Below, in pieces: positions 7,562-16,914 of a stretch of DNA of 64,000 nt. The notes below the pieces were generated by a model that did not search any database, was not told the origin of the DNA, and saw only the letters and a list, made by a program, of their open reading frames with translations. This stretch comes from Sphaerisporangium corydalis (GTDB taxonomy: Bacteria > Actinomycetota > Actinomycetes > Streptosporangiales > Streptosporangiaceae), in the NCBI RefSeq assembly GCF_025506355.1, contig NZ_JANZYP010000007.1:124001-188000 (forward strand), in the 5' to 3' direction. Positions within the stretch are counted from its first letter, which is position 1, and each line of letters opens with the position of its first letter. The position numbers were made by a program, and so were the translations under genes.

Positions 7562-8874
7562 GAGGGGAGGTGCCCGCAGGCCGAGAGCATCGCGGGGCGG
7601 CCGACCAGCTTGACGTGCTCGCCCCGGCCGAGCGAGGCGGCGAGCGCCGCCTCCGCGCCCTCGATGGCGAGCCAGTCGCCGTAGGTCACCGGCCGCACCC
7701 CCCGCGCCGCCAGCAGGTCGGTGAGCCCGGCCGCGGACGCGCCGCGCCTCGGGCCCTCGGCCAGGTCGGCGAGCAGGGTGCGCACGGTCTCGGCGGCGTC
7801 GGACTTGTTGGTGCCGATGACGCCGGTCGGCCCGCGTTTGAGCCACCCGGCGACGTACTGCCCGGCCGACACCCGCCCGGCGACGTTCGGCACGGTCATG
7901 GTCGCCTCGTCGAACGGCACGCCCGGCAGGGCGACGCTCTGGTAGCCCACCGAGCGCAGCACCATGCCGGCCGGGACGGTCTCGAACTCGCCGGTGCCGA
8001 CGACCCGGCCGCCGTCCAGCCGGGTGCGCTCCAGCCGGAGCCCCTCGACGCGCGAGGTGCCGAGGATCTCCACAGGGCGCAGCCAGAACCGCACGTCCAG
8101 CCGCCGCGGGCGCCCCGTGGGGGTGTTGCGGCACCAGGACCGCAGGACCTCGACGTTGCCCCGGATCTGCCGCGACAACGCGCTCACGTCGGCGTCCCCC
8201 GCCTCCTCCGGGCGGACCAGGACGTCGCAGTTCGGCAGCTCGCCGAGCTCCCGCAGCTCCTTGAGGGTGAACTTGGCGTGCTCGGGGCCGCGTCTGCCGA
8301 TCATGTGGATGCCGGTCACCTGGCTCTTGGCCAGCCGGTCGAGCACTTCCTGCGGCACGTCGGTGGTGCGCAGCTCGTCGGCGGTCTTGGCCAGGATCCT
8401 GACCACGTCGACCGCGACGTTGCCGACGCCGATCACCGCCACCTCGGGGCTGTCCAGGGCGAACGCGTCGGGCGGCATGTCGGGGTGGCCGCAGTACCAG
8501 TTGACGAAGTCGGTCGCGGCCACGCTCCCTGGCAGGTCCTCGCCCGGGATGCCGAGCCGCCGGTCGACCATCGCGCCCGTGCAGTAGACCACCGCGTCGT
8601 AGGCGGCGGCCAGGTCGGCGGCCGAGATGTCCGAGCCGAGCTCGACACCGCCGAGGAACCGCACCGAGGGCAGCTCAAGCACCCGCCGCAGGTAGCCCGC
8701 GATCGACTTGATGGAGGTGTGGTCCGGCGCCACGCCGTATCTGACCAGTCCGTACGGGGTGGGCAGCCGGTCGATCACGTCGATCTCGACGGGCTCGCCC
8801 GCCTGCTTCGTCAGTGCCTCGGCCGTGTAGATCCCGGCGGGACCCGATCCCACGATCGCCACGCGGAGCGACAT
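7558..8874 (-). CDS. fprA: NADPH-ferredoxin reductase, FprA type
   Basis: The 438-residue flavoprotein belongs to the adrenodoxin-reductase/FprA family. The FAD dinucleotide fold is at residues 7-14 (GSGPAGIY) and the NADPH fold near 145 (GVGNVAVDV). It transfers electrons from NADPH to ferredoxins that feed P450s or other oxygenases. The ATG has an excellent AAGGAGG site eight bases upstream. The gene is the first of a two-gene unit with poxB, overlapping by four bases. It lies 120 bases downstream of the acyl-CoA ligase gene on the same strand, so some read-through is possible. Supplying electrons to the nearby catabolic cluster is a guess. Confidence 0.88.
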   Translation of the reverse strand: MSLRVAIVGSGPAGIYTAEALTKQAGEPVEIDVIDRLPTPYGLVRYGVAPDHTSIKSIAGYLRRVLELPSVRFLGGVELGSDISAADLAAAYDAVVYCTGAMVDRRLGIPGEDLPGSVAATDFVNWYCGHPDMPPDAFALDSPEVAVIGVGNVAVDVVRILAKTADELRTTDVPQEVLDRLAKSQVTGIHMIGRRGPEHAKFTLKELRELGELPNCDVLVRPEEAGDADVSALSRQIRGNVEVLRSWCRNTPTGRPRRLDVRFWLRPVEILGTSRVEGLRLERTRLDGGRVVGTGEFETVPAGMVLRSVGYQSVALPGVPFDEATMTVPNVAGRVSAGQYVAGWLKRGPTGVIGTNKSDAAETVRTLLADLAEGPRRGASAAGLTDLLAARGVRPVTYGDWLAIEGAEAALAASLGRGEHVKLVGRPAMLSACGHLPS

Positions 8875-8995
8875 GTGGCCTCCTTAGCGGGGCTCGTCGC
8901 CCCACGATGTCATGCGGCCGATTCTCGCGGAACGCGGAGCCTCCGGCCAGGCCCGCGCGCCGGGCGCGCCGGGGCGGTCCCGCTTCCGTCACCCC

Positions 8996-10732
8996 TCATC
9001 CTGCCCCGGGCGGCGGGTCCTCTCCCGTCTTGGACGGTGAGCTTCCGTTTCCCCGGTCCCGCTCGGCGGCCTCGGCGCGCAGGCGTGCCTTGTCGACCTT
9101 GCCGTTCGCGTTGACGGGCAGGGCGTCCACGACGAACACCCGCCGGGGGACCTTGTAGTTCGACATGTTCCCCCGCGCCCAGCCGATGATCTCGGCGGGG
9201 TCGGGCGCGGCACCGGGCCGCGGCACCACGAAGGCGCGGCCCGCCTCGCCCGAGCGCTCGTCGGGGACGCCGACGACCGCGGCCTGCGCCAGGTCCCGCC
9301 GGTGCAGCAGCAGGCCCTCCACCTCGGCCGGCGAGACGTTGAAGCCGTTCACGATGAACAGTTCCTTCTTGCGGTCGACCACCGCGAGGTTGCCGTCGCC
9401 GTCCAGGGTGCCGATGTCGCCGGTGTGCAGCCAGCCGTCCTCGATCACCTCCGCGGTCTTGTCCGGCTCGCCCCAGTAGCCGCGCATCACGCCGTATCCG
9501 CGCTGGAGGATCTCGCCGCGCTCGCCGGCCGGTACGTCGCGGCCGTCGTCGCCGACGACCCTGACCTCGATCCCCGGCACCGGCCTGCCGGTCGAGGAGG
9601 CGATCACCTCCACCGGGTCGCCCGCGCGGGTCATGGACACGACCGTGCCCTCCATCAGGCCGTACGCGTTGATCACCCGTTCCAGCCCGGCCTCGCGCAG
9701 CAGGCGGTGGATCAGCTCGGCGGGCACGGCGGCGGCGCCGCAGATCGCCACGCGCACCGAATGCCCGGTGAGGTCCACCTCGTCCAGCAGGCGGTGGAAC
9801 AGTGTGGGGGCCCCGGCCAGGATGGTGATCCGTCCCTCCTGGACGAGCTCGCGGAACCCGCCGGGGGTGAACGTCCTGACGGGGATGAGGGTGGCCCCCC
9901 GCATGACCCCGGCGACCAGGCCCGCGTTCAGGCCGAACCCGTGCGCGAACGGCGCGATGACGGGGTAGCGGTCGCCCTCCGCGAGGGTGACGATCTCGGC
10001 CCAGTCCCAGTAGCCGCGCACGACCTGCCCGTGGTCCAGCATGACGCCCTTCGGCGTGCCGGTGGTGCCCGAGGTGGACATGATCTCGCAGAGGTCCTCA
10101 GGCCGCAGGCCGAGCGCCCGTTCCTCCGCGGCCCGCTCGCTCACGCGCGCGGCGGCGGACAGGACGGCGGACGGCTGGAGCGCGCCGGGATGGGGGAGAC
10201 CCTCGGGCACGATGGCGTGCCGCAGCTCGGGCAGCCCGGCGTACGGCCGCCCGCCGTCCGCGTCGTCACCGTCGTCCGGCCCGCCGTACGCCCTGCCGTG
10301 GGGCGGCGCGGGGACGTGGGCACCGGCGGCCAGGGCGAGCACCTCGGCGAAGGGGGGAGCGCCGTCCAGGTTGTCGCCCATGATCAGCACGCGGGCGCCG
10401 GTCGCCCGGAGCACCTCGGCCGCCTCGATGCCCTTGTACCGCGACGAGAGCGGCACGATGACCGCGCCCGCGTCCCAGATGCCGTACGCGCCCGCCGCCC
10501 AGTGCACATCGTTGAGCCCCCAGATGGCGACCCGGTCGCCGCGCTCGACGCCGAGCGCCATGAGCCCCCTGGCGATCAGGGCGGCCCGGTCGCGGAGCCC
10601 GGCGAGCGTCAGCCGCGTGTCCCCGTCGGCGATCACCGTGACGCCGGGGTGCCGCGCCGCCTGGTCGCGCAGCATGCGGGGGATCGTCCCCCAGTCCGGC
10701 ACGCCGCCCGCGCTCCCGCCGTCTGGAACCAT
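8996..10732 (-). CDS. Acyl-CoA ligase (FadD-like, AMP-forming)
   Basis: The 578-residue adenylate-forming enzyme has the P-loop TSGTTGTPKGV at about 219-229, the A5 motif YGLMEG, the A7 motif GWLHTGDIG near 434, the hinge VDRKKELFIVNGFNVSP and the catalytic lysine in NANGKVDK near 545. It activates a carboxylic acid with ATP and CoA. A polar insertion (YGGPDDGDDADGGRP, about 150-165) is unusual and probably a surface loop. The ATG has GGAGG eight bases upstream. The protein resembles FadD3-like ligases of steroid-ring degradation, but the substrate cannot be fixed from sequence. It follows the PaaK-like gene after 60 bases on the same strand, so it probably shares the transcript. Confidence 0.85.
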   Translation of the reverse strand: MVPDGGSAGGVPDWGTIPRMLRDQAARHPGVTVIADGDTRLTLAGLRDRAALIARGLMALGVERGDRVAIWGLNDVHWAAGAYGIWDAGAVIVPLSSRYKGIEAAEVLRATGARVLIMGDNLDGAPPFAEVLALAAGAHVPAPPHGRAYGGPDDGDDADGGRPYAGLPELRHAIVPEGLPHPGALQPSAVLSAAARVSERAAEERALGLRPEDLCEIMSTSGTTGTPKGVMLDHGQVVRGYWDWAEIVTLAEGDRYPVIAPFAHGFGLNAGLVAGVMRGATLIPVRTFTPGGFRELVQEGRITILAGAPTLFHRLLDEVDLTGHSVRVAICGAAAVPAELIHRLLREAGLERVINAYGLMEGTVVSMTRAGDPVEVIASSTGRPVPGIEVRVVGDDGRDVPAGERGEILQRGYGVMRGYWGEPDKTAEVIEDGWLHTGDIGTLDGDGNLAVVDRKKELFIVNGFNVSPAEVEGLLLHRRDLAQAAVVGVPDERSGEAGRAFVVPRPGAAPDPAEIIGWARGNMSNYKVPRRVFVVDALPVNANGKVDKARLRAEAAERDRGNGSSPSKTGEDPPPGAG

Positions 10733-10792
10733 GCTTCGCGCCTCCGGTTTCGCCGGCCCCCCGGAACGGCCGTCCAGGGGGCCGCGTGTCGC

Positions 10793-11872
10793 TCAGTGGG
10801 CTATGGCGGTGCGGTCGCGGCCGAGGTGGTGGCCCCGGGCGTCGGTGACCGTGCCGGGACGTGCGGTCTCGGCCACCTCACCGTCGACCTCGACCTTCAG
10901 TTTGACCGGGGTGAGACCGGCCAGGGACTGCTCGATCCTGGACCGCCACATCGGGTTCCCGATCAGGCCCGCGCGGTTGAAGGAGACCTTCAGCGTCGCG
11001 GCGTCGAGCGTCCCCTGGCGGGAGACCGCGAGGTCCCAGGCCGACACGCCGTCGATCTTGGACAGCGCCTTCTCGACGCGGGGCAGCGACAGCCACAGGC
11101 CACGGACCAGGACGTGGTCGCCGACCGTGTGGGACGGCGCGGGGACGCCGTCCCCCGGCCCGCCCGGCACCTGGGCGACGTGCCCGGTGCGGACCACGGT
11201 GCCGTCCAGGGCGGAGTGGGCGGACGGGGTGAGCACCAGCTCGGCCAGGCCCGCCGACCCCTCGAACGGCGAGTCCTTGTCCAGCGAGGCCAGGCCGAGG
11301 ACGCCGCCGGTCAGCGGGGTCAGCGACGCGTCCTGCGAGCCGCGCCACGCCAGCGCGCCCCCGCTGAAGGGGTTGACGTAGACCTCCGTCACGCGGGCCT
11401 CGAACTCGCCCGCCAGGTGGGCCATCGTGCGCCGGGAGGCGATCTCGCCGACGAGCACAAGGTGCCGCAGCCCGAGGTCGAGCGGATCGAGCAGGAACTC
11501 CAGGTGTAGCCGGGCGAGGAAGTCCATCGCCCCGGTGGGCGTGGTCACCAGTGTGGTGGCCCCGAGCGTGCGCAGGGCGTGGTGCAGCCGCATCCGGCCG
11601 CGCGGCCCGGCCGAGGCGGACGCGGCGGCGGCCTCGGCGCCCGCGAGGGCCCACAGCGCCCCGGCGGGCTCGGCCAGCGCCACCACGACCCGGTCGTCCC
11701 CGCCGACCCCGGAGGCGGCCAGGGCCTGGACGGTCAGGTCCAGCGCCGCCGCCCTGTCGCCGGCGTCCAGCGGCCAGGCGCCCGACGCGTCGGGCGCGAC
11801 CTGCAGCAGGCCGGTGGCGGTGCGGGCGGCCGTCCCCAGGTCGTCCCTGGTCAGCCAGCGGGTCGCGCTCAA
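10793..11872 (-). CDS. Short PaaK-like, adenylate-forming-fold protein of uncertain activity
   Basis: The 359-residue protein resembles the phenylacetate-CoA-ligase branch of AMP-dependent ligases (RLHHALRTLGATTLVTTPT, EARVTEVYVNPFSGG, AGLAELVLTP, DHVLVRGLWLSLPRVEKAL). It is about 80-100 residues shorter than PaaK. I find no T/S-G-T-T-G-x-P-K P-loop, and the usual YGxTE motif is replaced by YVNPFSG. It may therefore be inactive in adenylation or act on an already activated acyl group. The start is a TTG whose bases overlap the stop of the LLM oxidoreductase (TTGA), with GGAGG seven bases before it. This coupling places it in the same pathway. Function is inferred only from fold and context. 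Confidence 0.55.
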   Translation of the reverse strand: MSATRWLTRDDLGTAARTATGLLQVAPDASGAWPLDAGDRAAALDLTVQALAASGVGGDDRVVVALAEPAGALWALAGAEAAAASASAGPRGRMRLHHALRTLGATTLVTTPTGAMDFLARLHLEFLLDPLDLGLRHLVLVGEIASRRTMAHLAGEFEARVTEVYVNPFSGGALAWRGSQDASLTPLTGGVLGLASLDKDSPFEGSAGLAELVLTPSAHSALDGTVVRTGHVAQVPGGPGDGVPAPSHTVGDHVLVRGLWLSLPRVEKALSKIDGVSAWDLAVSRQGTLDAATLKVSFNRAGLIGNPMWRSRIEQSLAGLTPVKLKVEVDGEVAETARPGTVTDARGHHLGRDRTAIAH

Positions 11873-12936
11873 CGCATGACCTCCCCCATGAACAGTTCGA
11901 TCGAGGCGCGTACGCGGTCGTCGGCCAGGCCGCCCACCTGGGCCTGGAGGATCAGGTCGGTGGCGCCGGCCTCGGCGATCCTGGCGACGGCCTTGCGCGA
12001 GCCCTCCACGTCGTCGACCACCACCATGAGGTGCTCGCGCAGCGTCGCCATCGCCTCCTCGGGCGGCATCCCGGCGGCGAGCTGGCCGAGGACCCTGTGG
12101 GTGGCGTGCCGCGCGTCGTAGTAGTCGGGCGGGGTGACGAGGTTGACCTGCCGCCGGATGTACCACAGGACCGGGTCGGCGGCGGTCGCGATGGCCTCCT
12201 CGCGCGTCGGCGCGACGTGCCAGGGGATCATGAGCGCGATCCTGCGGCTCTCGGGGTCGAAGCCGTTGTCGGCCAGGCACTCCTTGTACCTGGCGATGTC
12301 GGCCGCCACGTCGTCGATGCCCTTGAGCATCGTCATGCCGAGCAGGTTGTACCCGTGCTTGGCCGCCGCCAGGTACCCCTCCAGGGAGGTCGAGGCGACC
12401 CAGACCGGGGGGTGCGGGACCTGGGTGGGCCGGGGGTAGACCGCCACGTCGGGGATCTCGAAGAACTCGGTGGACCGGGTGATCGGCTCGCCGTCGGCGT
12501 TCCAGATCGCCAGGACCGCCTCCAGGGACTCCTCCCACAGCTTGCGCGACTGCTCGAACGGCCGCTTGAAGGCCTGGTACTCCAGCGGCGACGCGCCTCG
12601 GCCGGTGCCGAACTCGACGCGCCCGTTGCTGAGGACGTCCAGGGTCGCGACCCGCTCCGCGGTGCGGATCGGCGACTGGAAGGGCAGCAGGACCACGCCC
12701 AGGCCGAGGTGGATGCGCTCGGTCCGCTGGGAGATCGCGGCGAGGACCAGGTCCGGCGCCGAGGAATGGGAGAAGCCCCGGGTGAAGTGGTGCTCCACGA
12801 ACCAGGCGGTGTCGCATCCCAGGCGGTCGCCGAGCACGACCTGGCCGATCACGTTCTCGAATGTCCGGCGTTCCACTTCGCGGGTGCGCCCGCGGACCTC
12901 CAGTTCGTATCCCAGGCTGATCCGTAGGGACGTCAT
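11869..12936 (-). CDS. LLM-class flavin-dependent oxidoreductase
   Basis: The 355-residue bacterial-luciferase-like TIM barrel shows the family marks [31 protein letters not shown] and [13 protein letters not shown]. Such enzymes use FMNH2 or F420H2 to oxidise or mono-oxygenate organic substrates. I placed the start at the ATG at 12936, which has GGAGG six bases upstream; an in-frame start at 12966 would add ten poorly conserved residues. A perfect palindromic operator lies 40 bases upstream. The gene is followed without gap by the PaaK-like gene and then by the acyl-CoA ligase, so an inducible operon is likely. Cofactor choice between FMN and F420 is not decided by the sequence. Confidence 0.8.
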   Translation of the reverse strand: MTSLRISLGYELEVRGRTREVERRTFENVIGQVVLGDRLGCDTAWFVEHHFTRGFSHSSAPDLVLAAISQRTERIHLGLGVVLLPFQSPIRTAERVATLDVLSNGRVEFGTGRGASPLEYQAFKRPFEQSRKLWEESLEAVLAIWNADGEPITRSTEFFEIPDVAVYPRPTQVPHPPVWVASTSLEGYLAAAKHGYNLLGMTMLKGIDDVAADIARYKECLADNGFDPESRRIALMIPWHVAPTREEAIATAADPVLWYIRRQVNLVTPPDYYDARHATHRVLGQLAAGMPPEEAMATLREHLMVVVDDVEGSRKAVARIAEAGATDLILQAQVGGLADDRVRASIELFMGEVMR

Positions 12937-12976
12937 CCGCGCCTCCGTTCCACCATCTCGGACCACATTTACTTAA

Positions 12977-12992
12977 CCAAGCGCTCGCTTGG
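12977..12992. promoter_or_regulatory. Palindromic operator of the acyl-CoA cluster
   Basis: CCAAGCG-CT-CGCTTGG is a perfect 7+7 palindrome, placed 40 bases before the LLM gene start. It is the best copy of the site also seen at 14069 and at the window start. The shape fits a TetR-family repressor. Confidence 0.65.
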
Positions 12993-13059
12993 CGAGATTA
13001 CCAGCCGCCCCCGGGCCGGTCCAGCGCGCCACCCCCGCCGCCTAGGGGGACGCCGGCGG

Positions 13060-14055
13060 TTAGGGGGTCGCGAACACCGTGGCCGCCAGGCGGGCGCGGT
13101 GGGCCTGGGGAGGACCGAAGAGCTGGGCGTCGGAGGTGGCGCGCTTGAACAGCAGGTGGGCGTCGTGCTCCCAGGTGACGCCCACGCCGCCGTGGACCTG
13201 GATGTTCTCGCCCGCCGCCGTGAGATACGCCTCGGTGCAGTACGACCCGGCGATGGCGGCGCGCACCGGAAGCTCCTCCCCGCTCGCGCGGGCGGCCGCG
13301 TACGCGGCGGACCTCGCCGACTCCACCAGCAGCAGCACGTCGGCCAGCTTGTGCTTGATCGCCTGGAAGGCCCCGATGGGGCGGCCGAACTGGTGGCGGG
13401 CGCGGGCGTGCGCCACCGAGGCGTCGAGGCAGCGCGCGGCACCGCCCGCCTGCTCGGCGGCGAGCCCGGCCACGCCGAGGTCGCGCACCCGCGCCGCGGG
13501 CCCCGCGTCCCCGAGGTCGCGCACGGGGGCCCCGTCGAAGGTCAGCTCGGTGAGCGGCCGGGTCGGGTCCAGGGTCGTGAGCGCCCTGCGGGCCGTCGGC
13601 ACCGCCTCGACCAGGCGGCCGTCCACGTACGCCAGGACGATCTCGCCGTCCAGCGCGTACGGGGCCGTGCCGTGCAGGCGCCCGCTTTCCAGCCGCAGGT
13701 GGGCGTCACCGGGCAGCAGGACGGTGGCGGTGGCCTCGCCCCCGGCGATGGCGGGCAGCAGGCGGCGCGCGGCCTCCTCGTTCCCGCACGCCTTGACCGC
13801 CTCGGCGGCCAGCACGACGGTGGACAGGTAGGGGAGCGGCGACAGGGCCCGGCCGATCTCCTCGCAGACGACCGCGACCTCCGCCATGCCGCAGCCCGCG
13901 CCGCCGTGCTCCTCGGGGATCGCGAGCCCGGCGACGCCCAGCCCGGCGGCGAACCTCCTCCACCGCTCTTGCATGTCCTCGCCGGGCGGGCGAGGGGCGC
14001 GCAAAAAGGCGCGTACGGTGTCGCGCAGCTCGCGCTGCTCCTCCGTGAGGTCCAT
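13060..14055 (-). CDS. Acyl-CoA dehydrogenase family protein
   Basis: The 331-residue protein has the acyl-CoA dehydrogenase N-terminal helix ([18 protein letters not shown]), the IPEEHGGAG loop and the C-terminal FAD signature [20 protein letters not shown] (about 225-245) plus [21 protein letters not shown]. It is about 50 residues shorter than classic FadE proteins. It lacks the usual catalytic Glu context, so it may be one subunit of a heteromeric dehydrogenase as in sterol catabolism; no partner is seen in the window. The ATG is only 13 bases from a palindromic operator, and the intervening bases hold no good ribosome binding site. It converges on no gene and is followed after 123 bases by the LLM gene on the same strand. 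Confidence 0.8.
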   Translation of the reverse strand: MDLTEEQRELRDTVRAFLRAPRPPGEDMQERWRRFAAGLGVAGLAIPEEHGGAGCGMAEVAVVCEEIGRALSPLPYLSTVVLAAEAVKACGNEEAARRLLPAIAGGEATATVLLPGDAHLRLESGRLHGTAPYALDGEIVLAYVDGRLVEAVPTARRALTTLDPTRPLTELTFDGAPVRDLGDAGPAARVRDLGVAGLAAEQAGGAARCLDASVAHARARHQFGRPIGAFQAIKHKLADVLLLVESARSAAYAAARASGEELPVRAAIAGSYCTEAYLTAAGENIQVHGGVGVTWEHDAHLLFKRATSDAQLFGPPQAHRARLAATVFATP

Positions 14056-14067
14056 GCCGTTCAGATT

Positions 14068-14085
14068 ACCAAGCGATTGCTTGGT
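14068..14085. promoter_or_regulatory. Palindromic operator upstream of the acyl-CoA dehydrogenase gene
   Basis: ACCAAGCG-AT-TGCTTGGT is the 12977 operator with one arm mismatch and one extra matched pair on each side. It lies 13 bases before the dehydrogenase ATG, where bound protein would block transcription. Confidence 0.65.
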
Positions 14086-14168
14086 TCCCGGCGGGCCGGG
14101 CCGCCGGTGGAAGGGTGGGGCGGCGGTGGGGGCCGGCTTAATTCGGGCGACGGCCACGCGAGAGTCGA

Positions 14169-14174
14169 TAGCCT
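14169..14174 (+). promoter_or_regulatory. -10 box of the proS promoter
   Basis: TAGCCT lies 34 bases upstream of the proS start. No clear -35 hexamer is seen. Confidence 0.4.
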
Positions 14175-14208
14175 GTACTCCTGTCATCCCCGCGACCGAG
14201 GAGTAGCC

Positions 14209-15972
14209 GTGCTGCTGCGTATGTCCACCCTGTTCCTGCGCACCCTGCGTGAGGATCCGGCGGACGCGGAAGTGCCGAGCCACAAGCTGCTCGTCCGCGC
14301 CGGCTATGTCCGCCGCGTCGCCCCGGGCATCTACTCGTGGCTGCCCCTCGGCAAGATCGTCATGGAGAACGTCGCCCGCGTCGTGCGCGAGGAGATGAAC
14401 GCCATGGGCGGCCAGGAGGTGCTCTTCCCCGCGCTGCTCCCTCGCGACTACTACGAGGCGACGGGCCGCTGGACCGAGTACGGCGACACGCTCTTCCGGC
14501 TCAAGGACCGCAAGGGCGGCGACTACCTGCTCGGGCCCACCCACGAGGAGATGTTCACCGACATGGTCAAGGGGGAGTACTCCTCCTATAAGGACTATCC
14601 GGTAATCCTCTATCAAATCCAGACGAAGTACCGCGACGAGGCGCGCCCCCGGGCCGGCATCCTGCGGGGCCGCGAGTTCATCATGAAGGACTCCTACTCC
14701 TTCGACCTCGACGACGACGGCCTCAAGCGCTCCTACGAGCAGCACCGCGAGACCTACATCCGGCTGTTCGACCGGCTCGGCATCGACTACAAGATCGTGT
14801 TCGCGATGTCGGGCGCCATGGGCGGCTCGGCCTCCGAGGAGTTCCTCGCGCCCTGCGTCACCGGCGAGGACACCTTCGTGGCCTGCCACAACTGCGGATA
14901 CGCGGCCAACGCCGAGGCCATGGTCACCCCCGCGCCCCCCGCCGAGACCGCCGCGCACCCCGCGTCGCGGGTGCTCGACACCCCCGACACCCCGACCATC
15001 GACTCGCTGGTCACGCTGGTCAACGAGCGGTACGACCTGCGCGTGACGGCGGCGGGCACGCTCAAGAACATCGTGGTGAAGGTCACCACCCCCGGCTCCG
15101 GCAAGCCCGAGACGCTGGTCGTCGGCCTGCCCGGCGACCGCGAGGTCGACTTCAAGCGCCTGGAGGCCGCGCTCTCCCCGGGCGTCCCCGAGATCTTCGA
15201 GGCGGCCGACTTCGCGCGGCATCCCGGCCTGGTCCGCGGCTACATCGGCCCCCAGCTCCTGAAGGAACTGGGCATCCGCTACCTGGTCGACCCCCGCGTC
15301 GTCACGGGCTCGTCCTGGGTCACCGGCGCCAACGAGCCGGGCAAGCACGCCGCGCACGTCGTCGCCGGGCGCGACTTCGAGCCCGACGGCACGATCGAGG
15401 CCGCCGAGGTGCGCGCGGGGGACACCTGCCCCCGGTGCGCCCACCCGCTCACCATCGACCGGGGCATCGAGATCGGCCACATCTTCCAGCTCGGCCGCAA
15501 GTACGCCGACGTCGCCGGCCTGGACGCCCTCGGCCCCGACGGCAAGCCCATCCGCATCACCATGGGCTCGTACGGCGTGGGCGTCTCCCGCGCGGTGGCC
15601 GTGCTCGCCGAGCAGAAGCACGACGAGCTGGGCCTGGTCTGGCCCCGCGAGGTGGCGCCCGCCGACGTGCACGTCGTGGGCACCGGCAAGGACAACCAGG
15701 TCGAGGTGGCGCTGCGGCTCGCCGCGGAGCTGGAGGCCAAGGGCCTGCGCGTGCTCGTCGACGACCGCCCCGGGGTCTCGCCGGGGGTGAAGTTCAAGGA
15801 CGCCGAGCTGCTGGGCGTCCCGACCATACTGATCGTCGGCCGGGGGCTGGCCCAGGGGGTCGTGGAGCTGCGCGACCGCAGGACCGGCGTCAAGGAGGAG
15901 ATCCCCATCGCCGAGACCGCCCGCCGCGTCCTCGCCGCCGCTTCCGAGCCCGGCCCGGGCCACCCGGCCTGA
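14209..15972 (+). CDS. proS: Prolyl-tRNA synthetase, bacterial type
   Basis: The 587-residue class II enzyme charges tRNA-Pro. Visible marks are the N-terminal [25 protein letters not shown], motif 2 ([14 protein letters not shown], about 140-153), the [11 protein letters not shown] strand, the proline-editing insertion with [13 protein letters not shown] and CPRCAHPL, motif 3 (GSYGVGVSR, about 455) and the anticodon-binding C-terminus. The open frame extends more than 1 kb upstream, but the family start is the GTG at 14209, with GAGGAG six to eight bases before it. It is transcribed away from the acyl-CoA dehydrogenase. The promoter region lies between the operator at 14068 and the -10 box at 14169. 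Confidence 0.95.
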   Translation: MLLRMSTLFLRTLREDPADAEVPSHKLLVRAGYVRRVAPGIYSWLPLGKIVMENVARVVREEMNAMGGQEVLFPALLPRDYYEATGRWTEYGDTLFRLKDRKGGDYLLGPTHEEMFTDMVKGEYSSYKDYPVILYQIQTKYRDEARPRAGILRGREFIMKDSYSFDLDDDGLKRSYEQHRETYIRLFDRLGIDYKIVFAMSGAMGGSASEEFLAPCVTGEDTFVACHNCGYAANAEAMVTPAPPAETAAHPASRVLDTPDTPTIDSLVTLVNERYDLRVTAAGTLKNIVVKVTTPGSGKPETLVVGLPGDREVDFKRLEAALSPGVPEIFEAADFARHPGLVRGYIGPQLLKELGIRYLVDPRVVTGSSWVTGANEPGKHAAHVVAGRDFEPDGTIEAAEVRAGDTCPRCAHPLTIDRGIEIGHIFQLGRKYADVAGLDALGPDGKPIRITMGSYGVGVSRAVAVLAEQKHDELGLVWPREVAPADVHVVGTGKDNQVEVALRLAAELEAKGLRVLVDDRPGVSPGVKFKDAELLGVPTILIVGRGLAQGVVELRDRRTGVKEEIPIAETARRVLAAASEPGPGHPA

Positions 15973-16063
15973 CCCCGCGCCCGCCGGGGAGCGGGTCCGC
16001 CGGCCCCGTCGCGCTCCGAGGGGCCCGCCCGCCCGTCAGGGCGGGCCGCCCGCGCATGGTGAG

Positions 16064-16102
16064 GGGGGCTCGCCGCCCTTCGGCCTTGGGCGGCGGGCCC
16101 CC
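16064..16102. terminator. Convergent terminator after proS
   Basis: A 15-pair stem (16064-16078 with 16088-16102, one G.U pair) with a 9-base loop separates proS from the leftward DUF4236 gene. Confidence 0.7.
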
Positions 16103-16160
16103 TGTCACGTGCCGTTCCGGTCGGGGACCGTGCGGCACGCGTCTCTGGTCCTGGCGGCGG

Positions 16161-16358
16161 CTAGTCGCGCGCCCGGCTGCCGCCCAGCGTCTTGCGCCAG
16201 TGGAAGCCGCCAGGCAGGTTCACGGTGATGGTGCGCCGCCCGTCCGCGGTCTTGGTGACACGGAAGCCACGTCCGCCGTAGCTGTGCCCGACACCGCTCC
16301 GCGACAGGTTGAGCCTGAACGGCCCCATCTTGACCGACTTACGGTAACTCCAGCCCAT
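16161..16358 (-). CDS. DUF4236 small protein
   Basis: The 65-residue product is almost entirely a DUF4236 domain: GWSYRKSVKMGPFRLNLSRSG at the start, followed by GHSYGGRGFRVT and a beta-rich tail. These small domains occur alone or at the N-terminus of larger proteins; their role is unknown. I placed the start at the ATG with GGAGGAACAA before it and not at the longer frame that adds 11 residues. It is basic and has no membrane segment. The ferritin-like pair lies further along on the same strand, 79 bases upstream of this start. Confidence 0.75.
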   Translation of the reverse strand: MGWSYRKSVKMGPFRLNLSRSGVGHSYGGRGFRVTKTADGRRTITVNLPGGFHWRKTLGGSRARD

Positions 16359-16437
16359 TTGTTCCTCCGTGGTCTTCCGATGGAAGGTCAACTACCCGCG
16401 AGACCATCGGCAAACGTGGACATTTGGGCGGATTCGC

Positions 16438-16914
16438 CTACTGGCTCAGGGAAACCGGCGGTGACGTGCCCGGTTCCGCCGACGGAGAGGGGCCGGGCTC
16501 GCGGGCCGGCCAGCCGGGGAACGTGGCGATCACCGGCCGCCAGCCGTACCCCCTGACCGCGCACTCCTGCATGGCGAGCGCGGCCAGCCTGCGCAGCGAC
16601 GCGTCGTCCACGGCGGCCAGTTCGAGATAGGCGGCGGTGACGCGGTCCTCGACGAGCGCGGCCAGCCGGACCGCGTCGCCCGCGGCCGTCACCGGGAACG
16701 GCAGATCGTAGGCCGCACCGGACTCCGACGGGGTGCCGCCCCTGGCCGTGATCAGCTCGCGGAGCTGGTCGCGCCGCGCGCGGTGGGCGTTGAAGCCGGC
16801 CACCGCGGTGCTCCGCCGGTCCCCGCTGGTGCGCGCGCCGACGACGCCGTAGGCGTACACGGCGGCGTGCTCGGCGTCGAGCGCCTTGTTGAGCCCCTTG
16901 AGCGTGTCGATCAC
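16438..16914 (-). CDS. Ferritin-like DUF4439 protein
   Basis: The 158-residue protein fits the four-helix ferritin-like DUF4439 fold: LNKALDAEHAAVYAYGVVGAR (helix 1, with E and H), FNAHRARRDQLRELI (helix 2), LVEDRVTAAYLELAAV (helix 3) and LAALAMQECAVRGYGWR (helix 4). The last 25 residues are Pro/Ser-rich. The Glu and His residues on helices 1 and 2 could bind metal. The start is a GTG overlapping the stop of the upstream lipoprotein gene by four bases, so both are made together. Function is unknown; the two products may form a complex at the membrane. Confidence 0.65.
   Translation of the reverse strand: MIDTLKGLNKALDAEHAAVYAYGVVGARTSGDRRSTAVAGFNAHRARRDQLRELITARGGTPSESGAAYDLPFPVTAAGDAVRLAALVEDRVTAAYLELAAVDDASLRRLAALAMQECAVRGYGWRPVIATFPGWPAREPGPSPSAEPGTSPPVSLSQ

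Noticed and set aside
7562-8134. 190-residue N-terminal extension of PoxB
   Set aside because: It overlaps fprA in another frame; the PoxB family begins at MSGTVAEQFVD.
13099-14208. A long frame upstream of proS that would fuse to it
   Set aside because: It is antisense to the acyl-CoA dehydrogenase; proS begins at 14209 by family alignment and ribosome binding site.
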